Source: Hyphomonadaceae bacterium (GTDB taxonomy: Bacteria; Pseudomonadota; Alphaproteobacteria; Caulobacterales; Aquidulcibacteraceae). From it: a stretch of 6,854 bases of DNA. Positions 1-6,854 of the stretch are shown here, piece by piece. Location of the stretch: positions 1 to 6,854 of the forward strand of contig DPWD01000060.1 of the NCBI GenBank assembly GCA_003526465.1, in the 5' to 3' direction. The notes beneath the pieces were generated by a model. It was not told the DNA's origin, made no database searches, and saw only the letters and a list, made by a program, of their open reading frames with translations. Numbering within the stretch: position 1 is the stretch's first letter; each line of letters begins with the position of its first letter. Both the position numbers and the translations under genes were made by a program.

Positions 1-236
1 GCTTCCTCACGCCTGCGCTGTGCTTGGGTTAGGCGGGAGCTGAATGCGTGTGCGTCGTCGCTTGCGGCTTCCGCCTGCGCGCGCAATCGCACGGCGCGCG
101 CGGCTTCAGCGCGGCGATCGCGCTCGACCTGAGAAAGGCTGCGATTGGTCTGGGCCTCCGAGGAGGTCGCCAGAAAAGTCGCCAGCACCCCCGCCGCCAA
201 AGCGAAAAGGGCGCGGGCGCGTACTGCGCCGGCCAT
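1..236 (-). CDS. Exported coiled-coil protein, probable EnvC-like murein hydrolase activator (M23 family), N-terminus only
   Basis: The minus strand is open from an ATG at 236 to the window edge (78 codons, partial). Residues 1-28 form a classic Sec signal peptide: Arg residues at 6 and 8, a hydrophobic stretch LFALAAGVLATFLA, then a small-residue site around SEA before Gln29. The remainder is a charged, Ala/Arg/Glu-rich helix (about residues 33-78, e.g. QVERDRRAEAARAV) typical of a coiled coil. EnvC-type activators have a signal peptide, a long coiled coil and a C-terminal LytM/M23 domain, and switch on periplasmic amidases during cell separation. In alphaproteobacteria such a gene often follows rlmH, which is the main reason for this call; the diagnostic M23 domain lies outside the window. 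It starts 60 bp after rlmH ends, in the same direction, so it may be the last visible member of that operon. Another coiled-coil exported protein is possible. Confidence 0.65.
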   Translation of the reverse strand, partial: MAGAVRARALFALAAGVLATFLATSSEAQTNRSLSQVERDRRAEAARAVRLRAQAEAASDDAHAFSSRLTQAQRRREE

Positions 237-296
237 GCACCACCACCCAAACCTTGGCTCGGTCGGTTAACCCGGACTTCAAGCCGCGCCGGAATC

Positions 297-767
297 TCAG
301 CCCCGGTGGTAGGGAGTTGAACACAATATCGTCACGGCCCGGTAAATCTGCTCGCAAATCATCACCCGAACCAACCGATGCGGCCAGGTTTGGCGGCCAA
401 AAGCGAGCTTTTCATCAGCATTATCCTTAACGCTTTGCGACACGCCATCGGCGCCGCCGATCCAGAACACGGCGTTGGCCTGGCCATCGTCGCGCCAGCG
501 CGCGAGCTTTTCGGCAAGCTGACGCGAGGTCCATTCAGCGCCGCGCTCGTCGAGTAGAATCTTGCGCGCATCGTCGGGCGTGGCGCGGTAAAGCGCAGCG
601 GCTTCCGCGCGCGGATCGCCGGGCGGCTTGGCCTCTATTTCGGCGATCTCAATGGACTTGAATCCAAGCTGCCGGCCTTGAGCGGCGGCGCGCTGCACGT
701 AATCGGCGGCAAGCGCTGCTTCGGGGCTGTCACGCAAACGCCCGACGGCGGCGATGATGATTTTCAC
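297..767 (-). CDS. rlmH: 23S rRNA (pseudouridine1915-N3)-methyltransferase RlmH
   Basis: A 156-residue protein of the usual RlmH length and SPOUT-fold layout. RlmH methylates N3 of pseudouridine 1915 in helix 69 of 23S rRNA on assembled 70S ribosomes, using S-adenosylmethionine. Visible family marks are the N-terminal MKIIIAAVGRL strand, LDERGAEWTSRQLAE (about 72-86), the GGADG loop (about 103-107), the helix RVMICEQIYRA (about 133-143) and the C-terminal PYHRG, where the conserved Tyr-His-Arg helps build the active site. The first codon is GTG at 767; translation from it gives the expected N-terminus and no better upstream start is seen. It begins 22 bp after the rsfS stop, so rsfS and rlmH are very probably co-transcribed, a pairing common across bacteria. 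Nothing appears broken. Confidence 0.96.
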   Translation of the reverse strand: MKIIIAAVGRLRDSPEAALAADYVQRAAAQGRQLGFKSIEIAEIEAKPPGDPRAEAAALYRATPDDARKILLDERGAEWTSRQLAEKLARWRDDGQANAVFWIGGADGVSQSVKDNADEKLAFGRQTWPHRLVRVMICEQIYRAVTILCSTPYHRG

Positions 768-789
768 TGGCGCGGGGGAGGCAGGGCGC

Positions 790-1209
790 TCAACTCACCA
801 ACGGCGCGGGCCCCGCGCCCACCGCCCATATCTTCTCGATGTTGTAGAAGGCGCGAACTTCGGGGCGGAAGAGGTGGATGACGATATCGCCGCTGTCGAC
901 CAGCACCCAATCGGCCTGCGGCAAGCCTTCGACCCGCACCTGCTTGACGCCAGCATCCTTGAGCTTGCGCATGAGATGGTCGGCAAGCGCGCTGACGTGG
1001 CGCGCCGACCGGCCCGAAGCGACCACCAGCATGTCGGCGAAAGAGGATTTGCCGTGGATGTCGATGGCCTGGATATCCTCGGCCTTGTCGTCTTCGAGCG
1101 AAGACAGGACGAGTTGCGTCAGAGCTTCGACATCAGCGCCGGAACGAGGAGGGCGCTGGGTAGGGGCGGTTTTGGGCGCAGCCGCGGCGCGTTTCGTTTC
1201 AGGCGACAG
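790..1209 (-). CDS. rsfS: Ribosomal silencing factor RsfS, apparently with a non-standard start codon
   Basis: RsfS (Iojap/DUF143) binds ribosomal protein uL14 on the 50S subunit and blocks joining with 30S when nutrients are short. The core is intact: SLEDDKAEDIQAIDIHGKSS, then FADMLVVASGRSARHVSALA, VEGLPQADWVLVDSGD and FRPEVRAFYNIEKIW. The first in-frame ATG (1032) lies inside the conserved domain and would remove its first strand and helix, so it cannot be the true start. The frame is open up to a TAG at 1246-1248 but has no ATG, GTG or TTG before 1032. I place the start at CTG 1209, giving 139 residues beginning (M)SPETKRAAAAPK, because AGAAGG sits 9 nt upstream; ATT at 1212, 6 nt from the same AGAAGG, is the alternative. 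A sequencing error is also possible. The gene lies 39 bp after nadD and 22 bp before rlmH. Identity is near certain, the start is not. Confidence 0.93.
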   Translation of the reverse strand: MSPETKRAAAAPKTAPTQRPPRSGADVEALTQLVLSSLEDDKAEDIQAIDIHGKSSFADMLVVASGRSARHVSALADHLMRKLKDAGVKQVRVEGLPQADWVLVDSGDIVIHLFRPEVRAFYNIEKIWAVGAGPAPLVS

Positions 1210-1218
1210 AATTTCGAT

Positions 1219-1227
1219 CCTTCTTCT
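1219..1227 (-). promoter_or_regulatory. Putative ribosome binding site of rsfS
   Basis: The minus strand reads AGAAGAAGG here, close to a Shine-Dalgarno core. It lies 6 nt before ATT 1212 and 9 nt before CTG 1209. It is the only purine-rich stretch placed to serve a full-length RsfS, so it argues for initiation at one of these non-standard codons. Confidence 0.4.
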
Positions 1228-1248
1228 ACCCCAGACATCGCGAGGCTA

Positions 1249-1791
1249 TCACTTCCGCGCCTTCTTCGCCACAGCCGCTTGCCTAAGCGCGGTGGATGCT
1301 TGGGGATGGTGGCGCGCGTTAAGGAAAACCCAGCGCTTCTGGGCGCTTAGGCGCTTAGCTGGGGAAACGCCCGGTCGCGATACAATGACCACGGGAATGG
1401 CCGCCGCCACCTCGCGCCAGTTCCGCCACTGGCGGAAATTGGCAAGGTTGTCGGCTCCCATCACCAGGATGAAGCTGACCTCGGGATAGAACGCCCTGAG
1501 CGCCCGGATGGTCTGGTAGGTGTAGCCGCAACCCAGCTTCTTCTCGATGTCGGTCACCACCATGCGCGGGCCGTGGGCAAAACCGCGCGCCGATTTCATG
1601 CGCTTCTTGAACGGGCTCGATTTCGGCTTCAGCGGATTTTGCGGCGAGACCAGCCACCAGACGCGGTCCAGGCTGAGTCGTTTGAGCGCTGTCTCGGCGA
1701 CGTGCGCGTGGCCCTCATGCGCGGGATCGAAACTGCCGCCAAACAGGCCGATGCGCATGCCGGGATAGGCGAGGGGGAAGGAGTGGCGCAT
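1249..1791 (-). CDS. nadD: Nicotinate-mononucleotide adenylyltransferase NadD
   Basis: NadD joins ATP and nicotinate mononucleotide to make deamido-NAD, a late step of NAD synthesis in the cytoplasm. From the chosen ATG at 1791 it is 180 residues. Visible marks are the nucleotidyltransferase signature GGSFDPAHEGH (18-28, with the HxGH pair), WWLVSPQNPLKP (45-56), GADNLANFRQW (112-122) and a C-terminal ASTALR (165-170), which corresponds to the family's ISSTxxR motif. ATG 1791 gives MRHSFPLAYPG before the first strand, as in other alphaproteobacterial NadD proteins; ATG 1758 (MRIGLFGG) is an alternative, and neither has a strong ribosome binding site. An upstream extension to 1989 would run into the divergent fic gene and is rejected. 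It appears to be the first gene of the nadD-rsfS-rlmH unit. It is short for the family but carries all expected motifs. Confidence 0.95.
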   Translation of the reverse strand: MRHSFPLAYPGMRIGLFGGSFDPAHEGHAHVAETALKRLSLDRVWWLVSPQNPLKPKSSPFKKRMKSARGFAHGPRMVVTDIEKKLGCGYTYQTIRALRAFYPEVSFILVMGADNLANFRQWRNWREVAAAIPVVIVSRPGVSPAKRLSAQKRWVFLNARHHPQASTALRQAAVAKKARK

Positions 1792-1873
1792 CTGCGTCCG
1801 ACGATCTATCAACAGCTGAAGCGGGCGTCGAACCAATTTGGGTGTGAAGCCATCCGCGCTAAGGCGCCGACAC

Positions 1874-1877
1874 AGGA
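1874..1877 (+). promoter_or_regulatory. Ribosome binding site deciding the fic start
   Basis: AGGA lies 5 nt before ATG 1883. The upstream in-frame ATG at 1838 has no such site and would add 15 residues rich in Arg that do not look like a Fic N-terminus, so 1883 is preferred. Confidence 0.5.
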
Positions 1878-1882
1878 ATCGC

Positions 1883-2725
1883 ATGACAGAAGGAAGCGCA
1901 CCTTTCCCGTATCCCATTCCCCGCTCGGCCGAAATCGACGCCGAATTGGCGAAGATCGACGCTCTCAAAGATGAGATTGAACGCGCCAAGCTTGCGCACG
2001 CCTACCTCTGGCCCAATGTGCTGGAGAAACTCAAGGTGCTCTGGACCAGCGATTCCAATGCGATCGAAGGTTCGAGCCTGTCATTCGGCGACACCAAATT
2101 CTTCCTTGAGACTGGCCTCACCGTCGAGGGTAAACCGCTCAAGGATTTCCTCGACGCGCGTAACCATCACGACGCGATCGAGATGCTCTTCGAGCTTGTC
2201 GGCGAATCGCGCCCGATAAGCGAGGGCGCCATCAAGGAATTGAACGCGCTGCTGCTTCGCGGGGTCGCGAGCGTCCCATCGGTGAACAGCCAAGGCCAGC
2301 GCGTCGACAAACCGATCGCCCCCGGCGCCTACAAAAGTCAGCCCAATTCAGTTCTACAGGCGGACGGAACTATCCATCGCTACCTCGACCCGGTGCTCGT
2401 TCCCGAACACATGGCGCGTTTGGTTGGATGGATCAGCGCCGAGGCCAAGACCATACACGCCGCGCTCGCCGCCGCCATGGCGCACTATGAGTTCGTCCGC
2501 ATCCATCCGTTCGACGACGGCAACGGACGCGGCGCGCGCATTCTCATGAACGTCATCCTCATCAGCCGCTCGTACCCGCCCTGCGTGGTGCGCCGCGAGG
2601 ACAGGGCGGTCTACTTGGAAACGCTGCGGATGGCCGATAATGGCGATGTCGAGCCGTTCACGCTGTTTATCCTTAAATCGCTGCGAACCACGCTGGAAAC
2701 CATGGCGCAGGATTTTCAAGCATAG
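1883..2725 (+). CDS. Fic-family protein (probable protein AMP-transferase, class II)
   Basis: A 280-residue soluble protein. Fic enzymes usually transfer AMP from ATP to a hydroxyl side chain of a target protein. The catalytic motif is complete: HPFDDGNGRGAR at residues 208-219, fitting HPFx(D/E)GNGRxxR, with His208 as base, the acidic residue for the metal, and Arg216/Arg219 for phosphates. The N-terminal part carries SNAIEG (58-63), matching the (S/T)xxxE(G/N) inhibitory helix motif; because it precedes the catalytic core, this is a class II Fic that restrains itself through Glu62. A substrate-flap-like segment PGAYKSQPNSV lies about residues 147-157. No membrane segment or signal peptide is seen. 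It faces away from nadD, from which it is separated by 91 bp, and is followed 81 bp later by a Phd-type antitoxin on the same strand. Since the inhibitory motif is built in, that antitoxin need not be its partner. The target is unknown. Confidence 0.92.
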   Translation: MTEGSAPFPYPIPRSAEIDAELAKIDALKDEIERAKLAHAYLWPNVLEKLKVLWTSDSNAIEGSSLSFGDTKFFLETGLTVEGKPLKDFLDARNHHDAIEMLFELVGESRPISEGAIKELNALLLRGVASVPSVNSQGQRVDKPIAPGAYKSQPNSVLQADGTIHRYLDPVLVPEHMARLVGWISAEAKTIHAALAAAMAHYEFVRIHPFDDGNGRGARILMNVILISRSYPPCVVRREDRAVYLETLRMADNGDVEPFTLFILKSLRTTLETMAQDFQA

Positions 2726-2728
2726 CGC

Positions 2729-2744
2729 CTCACGGCGCCCATTC
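2729..2744. repeat. 16-bp direct repeat, copy 1 (duplicate of the obgE 3' end)
   Basis: CTCACGGCGCCCATTC, identical to 3579-3594. On the minus strand it reads GAATGGGCGCCGTGAG. Read in the obgE frame, the sequence before it gives RAPTADEWAP and a stop, against [10 protein letters not shown] and a stop at the real obgE end, so the resemblance extends weakly beyond the 16 identical bases. It starts 3 bp after the fic stop. Confidence 0.6.
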
Positions 2745-2770
2745 ATCGGCGGTCGGCGCGCGCGGGCGCA

Positions 2771-2799
2771 TGGACCTCGAACATCGTTTGCGTTATGCT
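2771..2799 (+). promoter_or_regulatory. Putative promoter of the Phd-type antitoxin, leaderless
   Basis: TGGACC (2771-2776) and TATGCT (2794-2799) are separated by 17 bp and each match 4 of 6 consensus positions for the vegetative -35 and -10 boxes. Transcription would begin about 7 nt after the -10 box, at about 2806-2807, which is the A of the antitoxin ATG. No Shine-Dalgarno sequence precedes that ATG, in keeping with a leaderless message. No tool was used to score it. Confidence 0.35.
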
Positions 2800-2806
2800 C
2801 TGGCCT

Positions 2807-3070
2807 ATGAGTGACGCCCGCCTCGAACACATTAACCTCCAGGACGCCAAAGGTCGCCTCGAAGAACTGGTCGAGCGGGCGGCGTCAGGCGAGGTCATCG
2901 TCATCGAGCGAAGTGACGGGTCCGCCGCGCGCTTGGAGCGGCAAGCGCCAGCGATGCATGGCGCGCCCTATGCCTGGGGCGAGCACATGAAGTGGCTGGA
3001 AAGCCATCCAATGGATCCGCGTAGCGCACAGGAACTCGATAGGGAATTGCGGTCGCTGGACCGTTATTAG
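2807..3070 (+). CDS. Phd/YefM-family antitoxin-like protein, without a toxin gene
   Basis: An 87-residue protein with the start of the Phd/YefM fold: INLQDAKGRLEELVERAASG (9-28) followed by EVIVIERSDGSAARL (29-43). This N-terminal region binds the operator as a dimer and represses the operon. The tail (about 44-87), ending in AQELDRELRSLDRY, would be the flexible part that wraps the toxin; such ends are common in antitoxins paired with PIN-domain (VapC) toxins. ATG 2807 is chosen over ATG 2795 because it gives the expected short lead-in and fits a leaderless promoter. No toxin follows: the next gene is on the other strand 21 bp away, although a GTG overlapping the stop begins VLYF (see findings). 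The upstream fic gene is a distant relative of the Doc toxin paired with Phd, but the order is reversed and the spacing wide. Most likely an orphan. Confidence 0.8.
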   Translation: MSDARLEHINLQDAKGRLEELVERAASGEVIVIERSDGSAARLERQAPAMHGAPYAWGEHMKWLESHPMDPRSAQELDRELRSLDRY

Positions 3071-3091
3071 TGCTGTACTTCGCGCTCGCAC

Positions 3092-5029
<1,938 letters not shown>

Positions 5030-5191
5030 GTTGGGAATATTCGGAAGCGACACGATGCCGACGCTCTTCAGCTGCGCCTGGCCGCCGACGATGTCGTAAT
5101 TGTGCTGGTGGAATTATAGACGCTCGTCTGAGTAGCCGGCCCAAGCCCTTGCCAGCGCCGCCGGCCAATGTGTCGCTGCAGCTGCGACCGC
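5030..5191. other. Junction between the transposase fragment and the SUKH gene, no gene seen
   Basis: I find no supportable gene in these 162 bp. A small stem-loop, GTCGC (5172-5176) and GCGAC (5184-5188) around a 7-nt loop, lies 3 nt beyond the stop of the minus-strand SUKH gene, but no T-tract follows, so it is weak as a terminator. Confidence 0.4.
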
Positions 5192-5746
5192 TTAGGACAA
5201 GGCGATTTGCCAAAACTCGCTGCTTTCGCCCCCAACAGCCCTGTTTAGCGCTTCGGCAGAAGAAGACGCCGGTTTCTCTTTGCGCAAAAAGTACGCCGTG
5301 GCGAGTCCTCTGAGGAAGAGCGCGATGTCCGACGCAACAACACTCGCTGTCTTCCAGCTGAGGTCGCTATCGAATGCCAGAATGGACCCGTTGCTGAGCC
5401 GGAGCAAAATAACGTAGGGGTCACCGCCGCCAATGCTGATGAAGTTGGCAGGTCGCTCACCATCGCCCCACCATAGGGGGGGCGAATTGTGGGCAATAAG
5501 CGCGTCCGCTTGCGAGTACCGACCGCTGCCGAACTGGACTGAACCGAGGGTAAAATAACCAAAGTTCACGGCAGATGCGATTTCGCGGTAGCTAGCGGGC
5601 AACTTACAGCGCAGGACCTCCTCAATTCGGTCGAAATCCGACGAGCGCAGGCCCGGCCCGCGCAGCCGAAGGTCCTGAAGGTCAAATTCAGAGTGCGCTG
5701 CAAGCACATCGAGCCTCCGCCTAATATCTTCCAGATTGAGCAACAT
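5192..5746 (-). CDS. SMI1/KNR4 (SUKH) family protein, probable immunity protein
   Basis: A 184-residue soluble protein with the order of strands and helices of the SUKH superfamily: an N-terminal helix DFDRIEEVLRCKLPASYREI (38-57, with the LPxxY motif), NFGYFTLGSVQFG (61-73), the core strands NFISIGGGDPYVILLRLSNG (101-120) and ILAFDSDLSWKTASVVASDIA (122-142). SUKH proteins in bacteria are mostly immunity proteins that bind and neutralise nuclease or other toxin domains of polymorphic toxin systems; a few have other roles. ATG 5746 is chosen, with GGAA about 10 nt upstream; GTG 5785 would add 13 residues. It is the last of three minus-strand genes between elements A and B, 60 bp after a membrane protein. 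No toxin domain is recognisable nearby. Composition appears less GC-rich than the housekeeping genes, which fits transfer. Confidence 0.75.
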   Translation of the reverse strand: MLLNLEDIRRRLDVLAAHSEFDLQDLRLRGPGLRSSDFDRIEEVLRCKLPASYREIASAVNFGYFTLGSVQFGSGRYSQADALIAHNSPPLWWGDGERPANFISIGGGDPYVILLRLSNGSILAFDSDLSWKTASVVASDIALFLRGLATAYFLRKEKPASSSAEALNRAVGGESSEFWQIALS

Positions 5747-5806
5747 GAGGTTAGTTTCCGTGCCAAATGGCCTCTGCCCGATCACATCCGGCAGCGCGGC
5801 CAGCCT

Positions 5807-6205
5807 TCATCCTTCCCTACGAGGTTCCCAGGGCCGGTGCATGGCAGTGGCGACGATTATTGAGATGGTCACGAAGAGAGCGGCACGGAAGGAAAAAAGT
5901 CCAGCGTATCGGCCCAGATGATAAAGCAATCCAAGCTCACCCCCGTCTCGAATTTGAGCCTGCCAGAGGGACCATAGGTTATCAGCTATAAGGGGCGGCA
6001 CCATGAAAGCAATGAGAAGCACTGCAAGTCCGGCAAATTTCAGAGTCGGTGGTGCGGGCGATTCAATCAATGCAACGGTGGCCGCGCCAATCGCGGCTGC
6101 GTGCAGGAGCCCAGAAAGAGTAAGCCACGGATAAAAAAGCAACTCGGGACAAGCGAACAGCGCGCCAACGAAAAGTGTGCCTGTGACAGTGCGTCGGCCC
6201 GTCAC
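5807..6205 (-). CDS. Small integral membrane protein of unknown function
   Basis: I do not recognise this 132-residue protein. It has four probable membrane helices: about residues 7-25, 28-47, 55-75 and 101-122 (e.g. LKFAGLAVLLIAFMVPPLIA and FRAALFVTISIIVATAM), a short polar loop DNLWSLWQAQIRDGGE between the third and fourth, and basic ends (MTGRR; HRPWEPRREG). The start is a GTG at 6205 that overlaps the stop of the upstream gene as GTGA, so the two are probably translated together. The SUKH gene follows at 60 bp. Membrane proteins are sometimes found beside immunity genes, but nothing in this sequence shows a role in toxin export or immunity. Confidence 0.65.
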   Translation of the reverse strand: MTGRRTVTGTLFVGALFACPELLFYPWLTLSGLLHAAAIGAATVALIESPAPPTLKFAGLAVLLIAFMVPPLIADNLWSLWQAQIRDGGELGLLYHLGRYAGLFSFRAALFVTISIIVATAMHRPWEPRREG

Positions 6206-6489
6206 CTTGTGGGATCCGGCAGATGCCTATTTCCGATCTGGGTGGTGACCATTACTCCATTGCCATTCATAACGCGGGCAATCCCTTGCGCCTCATTCCA
6301 ACCGAACGCTTTCGCATTGCCGGTCCAGACCGCTTGGTCCATTGGATTCCCAATCAGGCCACTCAACGGATTCCCTGGGTCTTGCAGCGGCCCCCGGCCA
6401 AACCCGTAAAAGTGCAACATGATATCCGATCCAACTTGGCTTTCAAATACGACCAATATGCCCTGAAGGACGTGCGAGCGTTTGGACAT
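6202..6489 (-). CDS. Hypothetical protein, possibly 5'-truncated by element B
   Basis: A 95-residue reading frame from ATG 6489, opening MSKRSHVLQGILVVFESQVG, then a Gly/Pro/Asn-rich stretch (GRGPLQDPGNPLSGLIGNPM, 31-50) and a tail ending RHLPDPTR. I recognise no family. Its stop overlaps the GTG start of the membrane protein (GTGA), which is the best evidence that it is translated. ATG 6489 lies only 9 nt from the edge of element B and has no ribosome binding site; the frame continues to GTG 6528 inside the element, which would add 13 residues encoded mostly by the repeat. The Gly/Asn/Pro-rich sequence beside a SUKH gene makes a remnant of a polymorphic toxin conceivable, but no toxin motif is visible and I do not claim it. 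Confidence 0.45.
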   Translation of the reverse strand: MSKRSHVLQGILVVFESQVGSDIMLHFYGFGRGPLQDPGNPLSGLIGNPMDQAVWTGNAKAFGWNEAQGIARVMNGNGVMVTTQIGNRHLPDPTR

Positions 6490-6498
6490 GTTTGAAAT

Positions 6499-6622
6499 GG
6501 GGACACACACTTTTCCCCTGTACAACACGCCGCCGCCCGCTTGTCACTTAGCTTTGTTTGCCCCCGGCGGGACGCGAACGCCGGCGCGCTTGGCGGCGCC
6601 ACGCCGTTGAGTGTGTTTCCCC
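6499..6622. repeat. Palindromic element B (MITE- or REP-like), 124 bp
   Basis: Left end GGGGACACACACT (6499-6511); right end GAGTGTGTTTCCCC (6609-6622), inverted with one mismatch. The right half from GCGGCGCCAC (6593-6602) to CCCCGG is shared with element A. The interior is longer than in A and includes another inverted pair, CCGGCG (6554-6559) and CGCCGG (6569-6574). It has no coding capacity and its left edge abuts the start of the hypothetical gene to the left. Confidence 0.6.
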
Positions 6623-6854
6623 GGGCGAGTGAAATACGGGGATAGATTTCGATCTATCCCTGCTTCCGTCCAATAAAAACAAGCACTTCCCCGAATCTAT
6701 CCGACCGCATCCGCGCCGCGTTAGAGTCGGCCCGTCTTCTGTAGGGAGGCTCAAGGATCCAACGGCCGAACAGTTCAGGAGATGTGGTTTGAGTGTGATT
6801 TGCATTGAGGAGAGGAAACGAGAAACTCAATGGCCCGGCGAGGTGGGGATTAGG
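6623..6854 (+). other. Region without a convincing gene
   Basis: No recognised product on either strand. The hairpin at 6637-6662 is described separately. The ATG at 6831 gives only seven codons. One plus-strand frame is open from 6633 to the window edge; within it a TTG at 6789 has AGGAG 7 nt upstream and would begin (M)SVICIEERKRETQWPGEVG, so a gene could start here and leave the window, but there is nothing to identify it. Confidence 0.3.
6637..6662 (+). repeat. Hairpin with TTCG loop
   Basis: GGGATAGAT (6639-6647), loop TTCG, ATCTATCCC (6652-6660): nine perfect pairs, extended by a G-T pair and a C-G pair to 11. UUCG is a very stable RNA loop, though the closing pair here is U-A and not the favoured C-G. 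No T-tract follows on either strand, so it is not a standard intrinsic terminator. ATCTATCC recurs at 6695-6702. It may be an operator palindrome or an RNA stem. Confidence 0.6.

Noticed and set aside
754..1489. Plus-strand open frames of about 200 codons
   Set aside because: They are antisense to rsfS and nadD and show no domain; the minus-strand genes are certain.
2354..2830. A 158-codon minus-strand open frame
   Set aside because: Antisense to the fic gene, including its catalytic motif, with a low-complexity Arg/His-rich product.
6548..6805. An 85-codon minus-strand frame
   Set aside because: It covers element B and the TTCG hairpin, with a basic low-complexity end; no domain or start signal.

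Overview
The window is GC-rich chromosomal DNA from what looks like an alphaproteobacterium. The clues are the gene content, and an order (Obg GTPase, then NadD, RsfS, RlmH and a signal-peptide/coiled-coil protein resembling the EnvC/M23 murein hydrolase activators) that matches a housekeeping block well known in that class. The domain make-up and motifs of these genes support a Caulobacter/Hyphomonas-like relative, but no genus can be named from the sequence alone.

Layout. (1) Positions 1-1791, minus strand: a compact housekeeping operon read right to left, nadD (NAD synthesis) > rsfS (ribosome silencing) > rlmH (23S rRNA methylation) > start of an exported coiled-coil protein that runs off the left edge. 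rsfS has no ATG, GTG or TTG able to begin a full-length product. (2) Positions 1883-3070, plus strand: an accessory pair, a Fic-family AMP-transferase with its own inhibitory motif, then a Phd/YefM-type antitoxin without a toxin, apparently expressed as a leaderless mRNA. (3) Positions 3092-4623, minus strand: obgE, and a small exported protein of unknown function coupled to it by a GTGA stop/start overlap. A 16-bp direct repeat of the obgE 3' end (2729-2744 and 3579-3594) brackets the antitoxin and the unknown exported gene. This suggests an about 850-bp insertion or duplication at the obgE tail. (4) Positions 4694-6622: an accessory island between two related palindromic elements with GGGGACACACACT-type ends. 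It holds a 3' fragment of a DDE transposase and, on the minus strand, an unknown gene, a four-helix membrane protein and a SUKH (SMI1/KNR4) protein of the kind used as immunity proteins against polymorphic toxins. (5) Positions 6623-6854: no convincing gene, but a strong UUCG-loop hairpin with a third nearby copy of its arm.

How it fits together: the housekeeping genes serve translation, ribosome maturation, NAD supply and probably cell-wall splitting. The sequence between obgE and nadD, where related genomes often carry proB/proA, and the sequence upstream of obgE have both been remodelled by small mobile or toxin-related cassettes that now look partly decayed (orphan antitoxin, truncated transposase, immunity gene without an evident toxin). 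I see no clear complete novel system. The points most worth checking are the rsfS start, the duplicated obgE tail and the paired palindromic elements.
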